From CALUOB01 sp944322305 (lineage in GTDB: Bacteria > Actinomycetota > Coriobacteriia > Coriobacteriales > Coriobacteriaceae), in assembly GCA_963931605.1 (NCBI GenBank), contig OZ007031.1, positions 1,488,001 to 1,552,000 of the forward strand: a stretch of DNA of 64,000 bases, read 5' to 3'. A model generated the notes under the pieces. It did no database searches, was not told the DNA's origin, and saw only the letters and a list, made by a program, of their open reading frames with translations. Each line of letters starts with the position of its first letter. Within the stretch, counting starts at the first letter, position 1. The translations under genes and the position numbers were made by a program. Positions 24,473 through 32,997 of the stretch are shown piece after piece.

Positions 24473-25309
24473 CTACGCCGTGGGAGCGGCGATGGTGGCG
24501 GCGCCGAAGAAGCCAACGGCGGCGCCGATGAAGGCGATGACCAACAGGATCAGCATGGTGACGATGGGGCTGACCTTCTTCTTGGCCATGAGCCACCAGC
24601 AGAAGATCGTGAAGATGAGCGGCAGGAGCTTGGGGTAGATGCCGTCAAGCGTGCCCTGCAGGGTGCCGCCGCCCGGCAGCGTGAGCGCCGTGGAGATGGA
24701 CACCCAGGTGGCCGCAACCGCGCCGATGACCATGGTACCCACCATCACGATGGCGTCGCGCAGCGCCGTGGCGTTGGGGCCGACCAGGGCCTCAACCGCC
24801 GCACCGCCCAGATCGTAGCCGCGGAAGTAGGCGAAGCGCATGCCGAAGTACGCGAGCAGGTTCCACACCACGATGTAGAAGATCGGGCCCAGAACCGAGC
24901 CGCCCTCGGAAAGCCCCATGGCGATGCCGAGCAGAATCGGGATGAGCGTGCCGACGATAAGCGAGTCGCCGATGCCGGCGAGCGGGCCCATGAGGCCGGC
25001 GCGGATGCCGTTGATGGTCTCGTCGTCAATGGCCTCGCCGTTGGCGCGCGCCTCCTCGAGGCCCACCGTGACGCCCACGATCATGGAGCCGATCTGGGGC
25101 TCGGTGTTGAAGAACGCCGAGTAAGTCTGCAGCGCCTTGGTCTGGTCGTCCTTCTTCTCGTAGAGGTCCTCCACGATGGGGAGCATGGAGACCAGGTAGC
25201 CGAAGGTCTGCATGTGCTCCTGCGAGAAGCAGGTCAGGTTGCCGTAATACCAGTTGCGGAAGGATTTGGCCAGAGCCTTCTTGGATACTTTCTTGCTGTA
25301 CTCAGCCAT
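24473..25309 (-). CDS. PTS mannose/fructose/sorbose-family IID subunit
   Basis: 278 residues. IID features: FRNWYYGNLTCFSQEHMQTF, SAFFNTEPQIGSMIVGVTVG, GLMGPLAGIGDSLIVGTLIP, and a C-terminal span followed by AKKKVSPIV. IID and IIC together form the sugar-conducting channel. The IIC stop is 2 bp before the IID start, so translation is probably coupled. Confidence 0.93.
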   Translation of the reverse strand: MAEYSKKVSKKALAKSFRNWYYGNLTCFSQEHMQTFGYLVSMLPIVEDLYEKKDDQTKALQTYSAFFNTEPQIGSMIVGVTVGLEEARANGEAIDDETINGIRAGLMGPLAGIGDSLIVGTLIPILLGIAMGLSEGGSVLGPIFYIVVWNLLAYFGMRFAYFRGYDLGGAAVEALVGPNATALRDAIVMVGTMVIGAVAATWVSISTALTLPGGGTLQGTLDGIYPKLLPLIFTIFCWWLMAKKKVSPIVTMLILLVIAFIGAAVGFFGAATIAAPTA

Positions 25310-25311
25310 GA

Positions 25312-26172
25312 TTAGATGTCCTCCTCGTCTTCATCGTCATCTGCGGCGTTAAGCGCGCCGGCAGTGCCCACGCGGTCGAGCTTGGACTTCATCGTGGAGA
25401 TCTGGAAGTTGATCAGCGCGAAGAAGCAGGCGATGGCCGAGCAGGCAATGAGGTTGCAGCCCATGACGGCGGCGAGGGTGAAGCCGAAGAAGAACGTCAG
25501 GAAGTCGGTGGGCTTGGCGATGACCTGCTTGAGCAGGATGGCGATACCGACGCAGGGAAGCAGCGAGCCGACGGCGAAGAGCGTCTTCATGGGCAGGCCA
25601 TCCATGGGCAGGGCGTTCATGATGATGTCCACCATACCCTGGCCGAAGTACACGATCACGAACGTGGGGATGAAGGAGCAGATGATGTGAGAGATCCACG
25701 GCAGCACCATGTCGACCAGGTAGAGCTTGTGGGTCTCACCCTTCTCGAGCGCCTTCCAGCCGATGCTCTGCCACACCAGGTTGATGGTGGCGGTGCCGTA
25801 GAAGAGGATGGCGCCGATGGTGCCGCAGGTGGCGCCGAGCGTGGTGGCGAGCGCAGCGGCGTCGGCGCTCGACGGGTCGAGGCCCTGGGCGTTGATCGCC
25901 ATCATGGAGAGCGGGATGCCGATGTAGCAGGCCGCGCGGACGTCGGCGGAAACGGTTCCGCCCGGGGTCACCAGCGCGATGTAGACCACCTGGATGGCCA
26001 TGCCCACGATGATGCCGAGGGTGACGTCGCCCAAGATGAGGCCCACCACTAGGCCGGCGACGAGCGGGCGCCCGAGCGTGTAGTTGCCGAGCGACGTGCC
26101 GCCCATGCCAGGCATAGACGCCAGGCAGGCGAACAGGCCGAGCAGCGCCGCCTGGAAAACGTTGACTGTCAT
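25312..26172 (-). CDS. PTS mannose/fructose/sorbose-family IIC subunit
   Basis: 286 residues from ATG at 26172 (AAAGGTGG upstream). Hydrophobic, with GLFACLASMPGMGGTSLGNY, RPLVAGLVVGLILGDVTLGI and VYIALVTPGGTVSADVRAA, the usual IIC signatures. It ends in an acidic tail (AADDDEDEEDI), similar to the tail of the IIA protein in this operon; I do not know what the tails do. Confidence 0.93.
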   Translation of the reverse strand: MTVNVFQAALLGLFACLASMPGMGGTSLGNYTLGRPLVAGLVVGLILGDVTLGIIVGMAIQVVYIALVTPGGTVSADVRAACYIGIPLSMMAINAQGLDPSSADAAALATTLGATCGTIGAILFYGTATINLVWQSIGWKALEKGETHKLYLVDMVLPWISHIICSFIPTFVIVYFGQGMVDIIMNALPMDGLPMKTLFAVGSLLPCVGIAILLKQVIAKPTDFLTFFFGFTLAAVMGCNLIACSAIACFFALINFQISTMKSKLDRVGTAGALNAADDDEDEEDI

Positions 26173-26295
26173 ACGAACCACCTTTCAACAAGTCGTGCCC
26201 TGCCGTTCAGGGCGCATGCAACTGTTCTTCTCGCCCGGCGACGCGCCTGCGCGCTCGGCAGCGGCGCCGGGCGAGGGAAACCAAACTGGTAGAGG

Positions 26296-26790
26296 TTAGA
26301 AGCCGAACTGCCCGCGGAACTTGTCCCACGTGCCGATACCCTTGTCGGGCAGCAGGCGGAAGTCGACCGTGTAGCCGGCCTTGGCGATGTCCTCGATCGC
26401 CCGGGCCTCCTCTTGGGTGATGGACTGGTTGTTGCCGAGCTTGACGGCGCCGGGACGGTCATTGCAGGGGCCCACCACTACGGTCTTGACGTCGCTCGGC
26501 ACGAAGCCGAAGTCAACCAGGATCTCACGCATGTCCAGCGGGTTCTTGGTGATAAGGAAGTAGCGGCTCTTGCTGGCGAGCACCGTGTCGGCCTTCTCCT
26601 TGAAGTGCTCCTTGGTCCACACGAAGGTCTTCTTCTCCGGCGCGGCGCTCTTGTAGGCGCTCTTGAGCACCGGGTTGGTGGCCGCGGCGTCGTTGACGGC
26701 GATGATGCCGTCGCAGGGCCACTCAACCGCCCAGCGGGTAACCGTCTGGCCGTGGATCATGCGGTCGTCGATACGTACGAAGCTGATCAT
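26296..26790 (-). CDS. PTS mannose/fructose/sorbose-family IIB subunit
   Basis: 164 residues starting MISFVRIDDRMIHGQTVTRW, the IIB phospho-histidine motif (H13). It continues VVVGPCNDRPGAVKLGN and ends in the IIB C-terminal fold. It takes phosphate from IIA and gives it to the sugar. ATG at 26790 has AAAGGAA upstream; the longer frame is not homologous. Confidence 0.93.
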   Translation of the reverse strand: MISFVRIDDRMIHGQTVTRWAVEWPCDGIIAVNDAAATNPVLKSAYKSAAPEKKTFVWTKEHFKEKADTVLASKSRYFLITKNPLDMREILVDFGFVPSDVKTVVVGPCNDRPGAVKLGNNQSITQEEARAIEDIAKAGYTVDFRLLPDKGIGTWDKFRGQFGF

Positions 26791-26916
26791 TGCGTTTCCT
26801 TTCCCTTGTGCGCCCGCACGGCGCGTTGCATGCTTGGAGCTCCCGCTGAATATGCGCAAGCGCCGGCGGCTTGCGGGAGGCAAATGGCTGTGTCAGGCCG
26901 CCGGCGCGTGCAACCG

Positions 26917-27348
26917 TTAGAGGTCTTCCTCATCCTCGTCGCCCGCCGGGGCGAACTCGAGGATGCGCACGCCGTCGCGTGCCTCGCTGACGAGGGTGTT
27001 GGCGACGTCGGCGAGGTCCGCTCCGTCAAGCTGCATCGCAGCCGTCATGGCCATGGGCAGGTTCACGCCGCCCAGCACCGCCGCGTGGGCGAGAAGCCCG
27101 CGCTCCTGCAGCACGTTGGCCGCGTTGGTGAGGGGCGAGCCGCCCACGATGTCGCCGAGGAGCAGCACCTCGTCGTCCGCGCCGACGACCGAGACGGTCT
27201 CGCGGAAACGCTCGACGAACTGCTCGGCGCTCATGCCGTCCTCGAGGCTCGCGCTGAGGATGCGAGGGTTCTCCCCCGCGAGCATCTTCAGCACGCTGTG
27301 CACGCCTTGGGCGAGCGTTCCGTGGCTTACCAGCACCAGATACCGCAT
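26917..27348 (-). CDS. PTS mannose/fructose/sorbose-family IIA subunit
   Basis: 143 residues. RYLVLVSHGTLAQGV carries the phosphorylated histidine (H9), and LLLGDIVGGSPLTNAANVL and GGVNLPMAM are typical IIA motifs. It accepts phosphate from HPr. The protein ends in an acidic tail (AGDEDEEDL). It is the first gene of the IIA-IIB-IIC-IID operon and follows a 520-bp control region. Confidence 0.93.
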   Translation of the reverse strand: MRYLVLVSHGTLAQGVHSVLKMLAGENPRILSASLEDGMSAEQFVERFRETVSVVGADDEVLLLGDIVGGSPLTNAANVLQERGLLAHAAVLGGVNLPMAMTAAMQLDGADLADVANTLVSEARDGVRILEFAPAGDEDEEDL

Positions 27349-27871
27349 GTCTTGCCTTCCTTTCCGCGCGGCGTGACACGTGCCGCGCAACCTCTTCCCA
27401 GGAGGCGAGCACGCAGACGCTTTTGCTTGCGTTCTCTGAGGTTGAGCTCTTAAAGCCCGCGCCGCGTCTGCGTAATTCGCTTTCTTGGGTCTTCCTGAAA
27501 TAATTATTACTATTAACTAGTTTGTTTGGGGAGATTTGCCGGTGAACGGTCGACCGTTATCCGTTAACGGTATCAACTATTCTGTAATTACCTGTTAACG
27601 GTATGTTTTTACCGGTGAACGGCAACTGTTTTCCGGCCGTGGAAACAAAATACCTGATAAACGAAATGTGCGAAGCAATCAGTATTAACTATTTTGTTAT
27701 GCATCTTTCACGCGCTTCTCGCACGGCGCCGCACAGCGCGCCAGGGCGGCCCTTGAAACCATAGCTGAAAGTTAATAAGCGAAACAGTTATGGGCGGCAC
27801 AGCGGACGGACGGCGTCGCAGAACATGCGCAGGCGCAGCGCCCGCGCGTCTCGGCTGCCGCCCTGGCCTGC
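27349..27871 (-). promoter_or_regulatory. Repeat-rich AT-rich control region of the PTS operon
   Basis: Three direct copies of TATYAACTANTYTGTWWT start at 27511, 27571 and 27683. Between them are a 14-bp perfect palindrome AACGGTCGACCGTT (27545-27558), CCGTTAACGG (27561-27570), GTTAACGGTAT (27594-27604) and GGTGAACGG at 27541 and 27614. The stretch 27480-27700 is far more AT-rich than its surroundings. It probably holds the operon promoter and several operators; an exact -10/-35 pair is not clear. Confidence 0.6.
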
Positions 27872-28357
27872 CTACCGCTTGCGGCGACTGCGCTTCTTGC
27901 CGCCGCTCACCACGTCCTCGCGGTCGTACGTGATGCTGTAGGCCTTCTCCAAAACAGTAACGAGCTCGGCCGCGCTGTCGGATCCCAGCGCGCTGAGCTG
28001 CGCCGCCACCGCCGCCACGCTGCTCTCGCCCTGATGCTTGGCGTGCTCTACGCCGGACTCCGTAGCGCTGACGAGCACCTTGCGGCGGTCGCTCTCGTCA
28101 TGCCGGCGGGAGACGTAGCCCTTTGACACCAGCGAGTCCAAGATGCGCGTCATGCGGGGGCGCGTATACCCGAGCTTGTCGGCCAAGGCGGACGGGTTCA
28201 TCTCCTCGCCCGTGTCCGAGAGGTACTGCAGCACAGGCGCCTCGCCTACCGCAAGAGAGCGCGCCGTGCCCAGCGAGCCCTTGGCGAGCCCCTGCGAGTA
28301 CACGATGAGCTTGCGTGCCGCTTCCTCGTAATCCACTGTTCCACTCCCTGCGCACAT
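27872..28357 (-). CDS. MarR-family transcriptional regulator
   Basis: 161 residues. Winged helix: VLQYLSDTGEEMNPSALADK, then RPRMTRILDSLVSKGYVSRR, then HDESDRRKVLVSATESG. The C-terminus is very basic (GGKKRSRRKR). A GTG seven codons in (VDYEEAARKL) has a better site (GGGAGTGG) and may be the true start. It reads towards the PTS operon and precedes its control region, so it is a candidate regulator of that operon. Confidence 0.85.
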   Translation of the reverse strand: MCAGSGTVDYEEAARKLIVYSQGLAKGSLGTARSLAVGEAPVLQYLSDTGEEMNPSALADKLGYTRPRMTRILDSLVSKGYVSRRHDESDRRKVLVSATESGVEHAKHQGESSVAAVAAQLSALGSDSAAELVTVLEKAYSITYDREDVVSGGKKRSRRKR

Positions 28358-28431
28358 ACCGTCCCTGCGCCCTCGGCGACGCTTGGCAATCAGGATACCC
28401 GACAGGCGCGCGCATAGTACGCCGCCGAAAT

Positions 28432-28447
28432 AATTAACCCCTTAATT
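28432..28447. promoter_or_regulatory. Candidate operator upstream of the MarR gene
   Basis: AATTAA-CCCC-TTAATT is an inverted repeat about 75 bp before the MarR start. Its TTAAC core is shared with the three repeats in front of the PTS operon, so the same regulator might bind both. Inference only. Confidence 0.4.
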
Positions 28448-28507
28448 TTAACCACAGTCAGTCGTTTCACATGGGCGAAAATTCGTCCAGCATCCGCGCC
28501 TGGCCCG

Positions 28508-29284
28508 TTAGCACCCGCGCTTCTCGGCGAAGGTAGCCCAGAACGTGGGGATGCCCAGGTCGTGCAAGCGCCCTTCGGCGTCGGTGTCCTCGTAGCAGTC
28601 TACCAGCGCAAACCCGGCGCGCAGCTGGCCGCGAACCTGGTCTTCCAGCGTGTGGGAAAACTGGTAGCCGTCCTCGGCCACGTCCAAGCGCTCCAGGTCC
28701 GCGGGGTTGCGCAGCGGGTTAAACGGCAGCCCGCCCACCACGCGCTCGCACGCGTCGTCGAGCACGTAGCCAAAGCCGTTGTCCAAACCCGCCAGCAGGC
28801 GGCCGCCGGGCTTGAGCACGCGGTAGCATTCGAGCCACACCGGCAACACATGCTCAACGTAGCAGTTGGAAACCGGATGGCAGATGAGGTCGAAGGCCTC
28901 GTCGGCAAAGGGCAGCGGCTTGGTCATGTCGGCGCGGACGATCTCGATCTCGTAGCCCTCGCGCTCGGCCACGCGGCGCTCGGACTCAAGCTGGCGCGGC
29001 GAGTAGTCCAAGATGGTGCACCGAGCGCCCATGGCAGCGAACACCGGCATCTGCTGGCCGCCGCCCGAGGCCAAGCCGAGCACCCGCTTGCCGCGCATGT
29101 CGGGAAAATACCAGGTACGCGGCATGAACTTGGTCGGCGTGAGGCGGATGCGCCAGTCGCCGGCGCAGGCGCGGGCGTACTCCTCGTGGTCGATGGGGGT
29201 GCCCCACACCCAGCCGTGGTCAACCCAGCCGTCGATGGTCCGCGCGTTGGCAGCCGTGTAGTCTATCTCGTCCCTGCGCTCCAT
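28508..29284 (-). CDS. Class I SAM-dependent methyltransferase
   Basis: 258 residues. SAM motif VLGLASGGGQQMPVFAAMGA, acidic loop CTILDYSPRQLESERRVAE, motif II region PLPFADEAFDLICHPVSNCY and the motif YRVLKPGGRLLAGLDNG. A Methyltransf_11-type enzyme acting on a small molecule or unknown acceptor. ATG at 29284 has AGGAGGGGG upstream. The neighbours give no hint of the substrate. Confidence 0.85.
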   Translation of the reverse strand: MERRDEIDYTAANARTIDGWVDHGWVWGTPIDHEEYARACAGDWRIRLTPTKFMPRTWYFPDMRGKRVLGLASGGGQQMPVFAAMGARCTILDYSPRQLESERRVAEREGYEIEIVRADMTKPLPFADEAFDLICHPVSNCYVEHVLPVWLECYRVLKPGGRLLAGLDNGFGYVLDDACERVVGGLPFNPLRNPADLERLDVAEDGYQFSHTLEDQVRGQLRAGFALVDCYEDTDAEGRLHDLGIPTFWATFAEKRGC

Positions 29285-29392
29285 GCGCTGCGTCCCCCTC
29301 CTCGTGCGGCCCCGGCGCGCAAGGTGCCCGCTGGCTCCGGACACCTGCCGGGGCGTGCTCCGCCCGCGTGTTCAAACCCTCGCGCGCCCGCG

Positions 29393-29755
29393 CTACCTGC
29401 GGCGCTTCTCCGACGGGTACTGCGCGTGCGGGTCCTCGTCCAAAAGGCCGTCCTTCTCCATCACGTGATGCTGCGCGATGCCCACAATGGCCACACCAAT
29501 GAGCAGCACGATCACGCCCGGGCCGAGGACGATGGCTTGCGGCTCCCCTGCATCGGACGCAGCCCCCGCGTCGTCAGAGGTCGCCGCCTCGCTGTCTGCC
29601 GCCGCGCCCTCCATGGCGGTCGTGTCGGCTGCGTCGCCCGCAGAGCCTTGCGCCTCGCTAGCGTATGCGCTCACCGGAACACCGGCCAGGGCGCCCGCCA
29701 CCAAAAGGCAGACACATGCCCACAGGGCCAGGATCCGCATCTTTAGTTGCTTCAT
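29393..29755 (-). CDS. Small exported/membrane protein, unknown function
   Basis: 120 residues. The N-terminus is a signal sequence (LALWACVCLLVAGALAGVPV, then SAYA), followed by an acidic Ala/Asp-rich stretch and one membrane span (IVLGPGVIVLLIGVAIVGIA), then a charged cytoplasmic end (YPSEKRRR). GAGGAGGGC before ATG. No family recognised. Confidence 0.6.
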   Translation of the reverse strand: MKQLKMRILALWACVCLLVAGALAGVPVSAYASEAQGSAGDAADTTAMEGAAADSEAATSDDAGAASDAGEPQAIVLGPGVIVLLIGVAIVGIAQHHVMEKDGLLDEDPHAQYPSEKRRR

Positions 29756-29929
29756 GCGCCCTCCTCCTCACGCTGAGGCACCTGCGAGAAAAACCGCAGC
29801 GCACGCGGCAGCTCTTCTCGCGCGGCGCTTCTCGCCCATGCGCCGGCCCTTCTCGCCCGCAAGACCTCAGTATACGGGAAACGCCCCACTGCGCACCACG
29901 CGCCGCCCCGCGCGGCAACACCGCGCAGC

Positions 29930-29960
29930 AAAAAGGCCGGCCCCGAGGGACCGGCCTTGC
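29930..29960 (-). terminator. Terminator of the glmU-prs operon
   Basis: AAGGCCGG and CCGGCCTT pair around a short loop, followed on the minus strand by TTTTTG. Located about 30 bp after the prs stop. Confidence 0.8.
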
Positions 29961-29989
29961 ACAGAGCGTTGTTGCGAGACGCACGCAGC

Positions 29990-30979
29990 TTACAGCGCGA
30001 AGTCGCCGCCGACGAGCTTGGAGACCGAGCGCTCCTCGTACACGGCGGAGATGGCCTCGGCAAACTCCTGCGCCACGGAGAGCGTCTTGATCTTGCCGCC
30101 CTCCTCAACCGGGATGGAGTCGGTGACCAGGCACTCCACGATGGGGGCGTCGTTCAGGCGCTCGATCGCCGGGCCGGAGAAGATGGCGTGGGTGGCGCAC
30201 ACGTAGATGTCGCCGGCGCCCATCTTCTTGAGCTCGCGCACGCTGGCGCACAGGGTACCTGCGGTGTCGATCATGTCGTCGTTGATGATGCAGGTCTTGC
30301 CCTTGATGTCGCCGATGATGCCCATGACCTCGGCCGCGTTGTGGCGCGGACGGCCCTTGTGGGCGATGGCCAGCGAGCAGCCCAGCATGTCGGAGAGCTT
30401 CTTGGCGGCCTTGGCGCGGCCCACGTCGGGGGAGACCACCACGAGGTTGTCCGTGTCGAAGTTCATGTTGTTGTAGTACTCGCCGAACAGCGGCAGGGCG
30501 GAGAGGTGGTTCACCGGGATGTCGAAGAAGCCCTGGATCTGGCCCTGGTGCAGGTCGAGCGTGATGACGCGGTCAACGCCGGAGCGCTCGATGAGGTTGG
30601 CCACCAGACGAGCGGTGATGGGCTCGCGCGGGGAGGCCTTGCGGTCCTGGCGCGCATAGCCGTAGTGGCTGATAACGGCGGTCACGGTGCGGGCGGAGGC
30701 GCGCTTGGCCGCGTCGGTGGCGATGAGCAGCTCCATGAGCGCGTCGTTCACGTCGCCGCAGATGGACTGCACGAAGAACACGTCGGCGCCGCGGACGGAC
30801 TCGTCGAAGCGCGCGTAGATCTCGCCGTTGGCGAACTTCTCGAGCGCCAGGCCGGAGAGCTCCACGCCGAGGATCTTGGCGATCTTCTCGGCCAGCGGAC
30901 GGTTGGCGTTGCCCGAATACAGCCTCAGGCTCTTGTACATGCGTACCGGATTCTGCGGGTCCTTCTCGTTAGTGGGCAT
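29990..30979 (-). CDS. prs: Ribose-phosphate pyrophosphokinase
   Basis: 329 residues. Class I PRPP synthase motifs: SGNANRPLAEKIAKILGV, FANGEIYARFDESVRGADVF, GYARQDRKASPREPITARLV, VDRVITLDLHQGQIQGFFDI, VVVSPDVGRAKAA, and the PRPP loop INDDMIDTAGTLC. It makes PRPP for nucleotides, histidine and tryptophan. 5 bp downstream of glmU, a classic bacterial gene pair. Confidence 0.96.
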   Translation of the reverse strand: MPTNEKDPQNPVRMYKSLRLYSGNANRPLAEKIAKILGVELSGLALEKFANGEIYARFDESVRGADVFFVQSICGDVNDALMELLIATDAAKRASARTVTAVISHYGYARQDRKASPREPITARLVANLIERSGVDRVITLDLHQGQIQGFFDIPVNHLSALPLFGEYYNNMNFDTDNLVVVSPDVGRAKAAKKLSDMLGCSLAIAHKGRPRHNAAEVMGIIGDIKGKTCIINDDMIDTAGTLCASVRELKKMGAGDIYVCATHAIFSGPAIERLNDAPIVECLVTDSIPVEEGGKIKTLSVAQEFAEAISAVYEERSVSKLVGGDFAL

Positions 30980-30984
30980 CCCTG

Positions 30985-32370
30985 TTACTCCTTCGTGTTC
31001 TGGGCGTGCTTCCGGGCCGTGTAACCTTCGATGATAGCCTGCTGACTGCGCTCGATGGCGAGCGCGCCGTCAGGAACATCCCTGGTGATGCAGCTGCTGG
31101 CGCCGGTCACGACGTCAGAGCCAATGGTAACGGGCGCCACCATCATGGTGTCAGAGCCGATGAAGGTGCGGTCGCCGATGACGGTCTTGTTCTTCTCGCG
31201 CCCGTTGTAGTTGCAGGTGATGGAGCCGCCGCCGATGTTGACGCCCTCGCCGATGGTTGCGTCGCCCATGTAGGAGAGGTGCGGCACCTTGGAGCCGCGG
31301 CCAACCGTGGACTTCTTGATCTCCACGTGCGTGCCCACCTTGGAGCCCTGCATGAGGTGCGCGCCGCCGCGCAGGTAGCAGCGCGGGCCGCAGGTGACGT
31401 CGTCGTCGATCGTGACGTCCTCGCCGATGGTCTCGTCCATGACCACGCGGTTGCCGCAGGTGACGTTGGTGAGGCGGGTGAACGGGCCCACGGTGCATTC
31501 CTCGCCCACCGTGGTGGCGCCCATGAGCATGCACGACGGCAGGATCACGGTGTCGCGGCCGATGGCAACCTCCGGCCCGATCCAGGTGCTCGCCGGGTCC
31601 ATGATGGTGACGCCGGCGGCCATGTGGCGCGCGTTGATGCGGTCGCGCGCGAGGGCCGTGAGCTCTGCCAGCTGCGCGCGGCTGTTCACGCCCAGCGCCT
31701 CGCGCCAGTCTTTGCAGGTGAAGACCGTGGTGGCCATGCCTGCGCGGGCGAGAATCTCGGGCATGTCGGTGAGGTAGTACTCGCCCTGAGCGTTCTCGGC
31801 GGAAAGCTCGCCGATGTGCGCGGCCAGCGTGGCGCCGTCGAAGGCGTAGCAGCCGGCGTTGCAGATGGTGATGGCCGCCTCCTCGGGCGTGCAGTCCTTC
31901 TGCTCCACCACGCGGACAAGCTCGCCGGCCTCGTTGGTGACCACGCGGCCGTAGCCGGTGGGATCGGGCAGGTCAACGGCCAGGATGGCACAGGCGGCCT
32001 TGCCCCCCTCAACGCTCTCGGCGAAGGTGCGGACGGTATCGGCCTCGATCAGCGGCAGGTCGCCGTTCAAGACCACCACGGGGCCCTCGGCGATGCCGGC
32101 GGCCTCCAGCGCAACCTTCACGGCGTGGCCGGTGCCCAGCCGCTCGGTCTGCTCCACGCATTCAACACCCGAAATGCCCTCGAGCAGCGCGCGAACCTCG
32201 TCGGCGTGGCTGCCCACTACGGTGACCACGCGGTCGCACCCGGCGGCGCGCGCGGCGTCGACCACCCAGCGCACCATGGGCTTTCCCAGCACCTGGTGCG
32301 AGACCTTGGCGTGGCCAGACTTCATGCGGGTGCCCTCACCCGCAGCCAACACGATGGCGGTGACGTGCAT
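30985..32370 (-). CDS. glmU: Bifunctional GlcNAc-1-P uridylyltransferase / GlcN-1-P acetyltransferase
   Basis: 461 residues. Uridylyltransferase start VTAIVLAAGEGTRMKSGHAK with VLNGDLPLIEADT, linker, then a left-handed beta-helix (hexapeptide repeats such as VNIGGGSITCNYNGREKNKT) with YLTDMPEILARAG. It makes UDP-GlcNAc for peptidoglycan. GGGGGAC before ATG; forms an operon with prs. Confidence 0.96.
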   Translation of the reverse strand: MHVTAIVLAAGEGTRMKSGHAKVSHQVLGKPMVRWVVDAARAAGCDRVVTVVGSHADEVRALLEGISGVECVEQTERLGTGHAVKVALEAAGIAEGPVVVLNGDLPLIEADTVRTFAESVEGGKAACAILAVDLPDPTGYGRVVTNEAGELVRVVEQKDCTPEEAAITICNAGCYAFDGATLAAHIGELSAENAQGEYYLTDMPEILARAGMATTVFTCKDWREALGVNSRAQLAELTALARDRINARHMAAGVTIMDPASTWIGPEVAIGRDTVILPSCMLMGATTVGEECTVGPFTRLTNVTCGNRVVMDETIGEDVTIDDDVTCGPRCYLRGGAHLMQGSKVGTHVEIKKSTVGRGSKVPHLSYMGDATIGEGVNIGGGSITCNYNGREKNKTVIGDRTFIGSDTMMVAPVTIGSDVVTGASSCITRDVPDGALAIERSQQAIIEGYTARKHAQNTKE

Positions 32371-32997
32371 TGAGTCCCCCTTGCAGTCTCTCGGACTTTA
32401 AGGCGCCGCCTTGGCATGCGGCGCAGCCTTCTCAATTCTAACGCACCGCCTTACCGGCAGCTGACACGAGCGCAGATCCGCCCGAGAATGCACAGAACGG
32501 GCGGCATCGTGGCGCTGCGGCCCGGGGCTGGGCGAAAAGGACCGGGGGTTGGGCGCGAAGCGCAAGGTCCTTCTCGCCCAAGCGCTGCGGCCGGGCGAGA
32601 ATGATGCAGAACGTACCCGTCCCCAACCAACCCATCCGGCAAAGCGAGGGCGGCACGCCCCAAACGGTGCAGAACGGAACCGTCCCCAACGAACCCGTTT
32701 CGGCGGCGGGCATCGCCTCAGAGAGGGGATCTCGGGGGCGCACCTCCCCTTCAACAGGCATTGGCAGGTGCCTTATTTATACCGTTTGACCTGCTCAAAC
32801 AATCATCTGAAGAAATCACAAAAAAGTTGTTGTTTTTTGCGTACGGAGGGGTACTATACCGCTCCGTACGCGGCAGCTTTCGCGAGGCGCCGCGTACGGC
32901 GGTACGCACGGCGTGCTCGCGACACGCCCTGCGGACGGTTGGTTTTTCATGCGACCGGGCACCAGCTAGCCCGGAGCGTGGGAAAGGAGAGGTTTCC
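32371..32997. other. Divergent intergenic region glmU / P-type ATPase
   Basis: No gene. 32531-32600 holds an imperfect hairpin (CTGGGCGAAAAGGACC against GGTCCTTCTCGCCCAA). A direct repeat TGCAGAACG.ACCCGTCCCC occurs at 32604 and, with small changes, at 32668. 32800-32871 contains the ATPase promoter and a palindromic operator (separate entry). Confidence 0.55.
32830..32871 (+). promoter_or_regulatory. Promoter with palindromic operator for the P2C ATPase operon
   Basis: TTGTTT (32830-32835), 16 bp, TACTAT (32852-32857) form a plausible promoter. GCGTACGGAG (32839-32848) and CTCCGTACGC (32862-32871) are a perfect 10-bp inverted repeat bracketing the -10, where a dimeric repressor would block polymerase. 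Related CGTACGGCGG sequence follows downstream. Confidence 0.6.
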
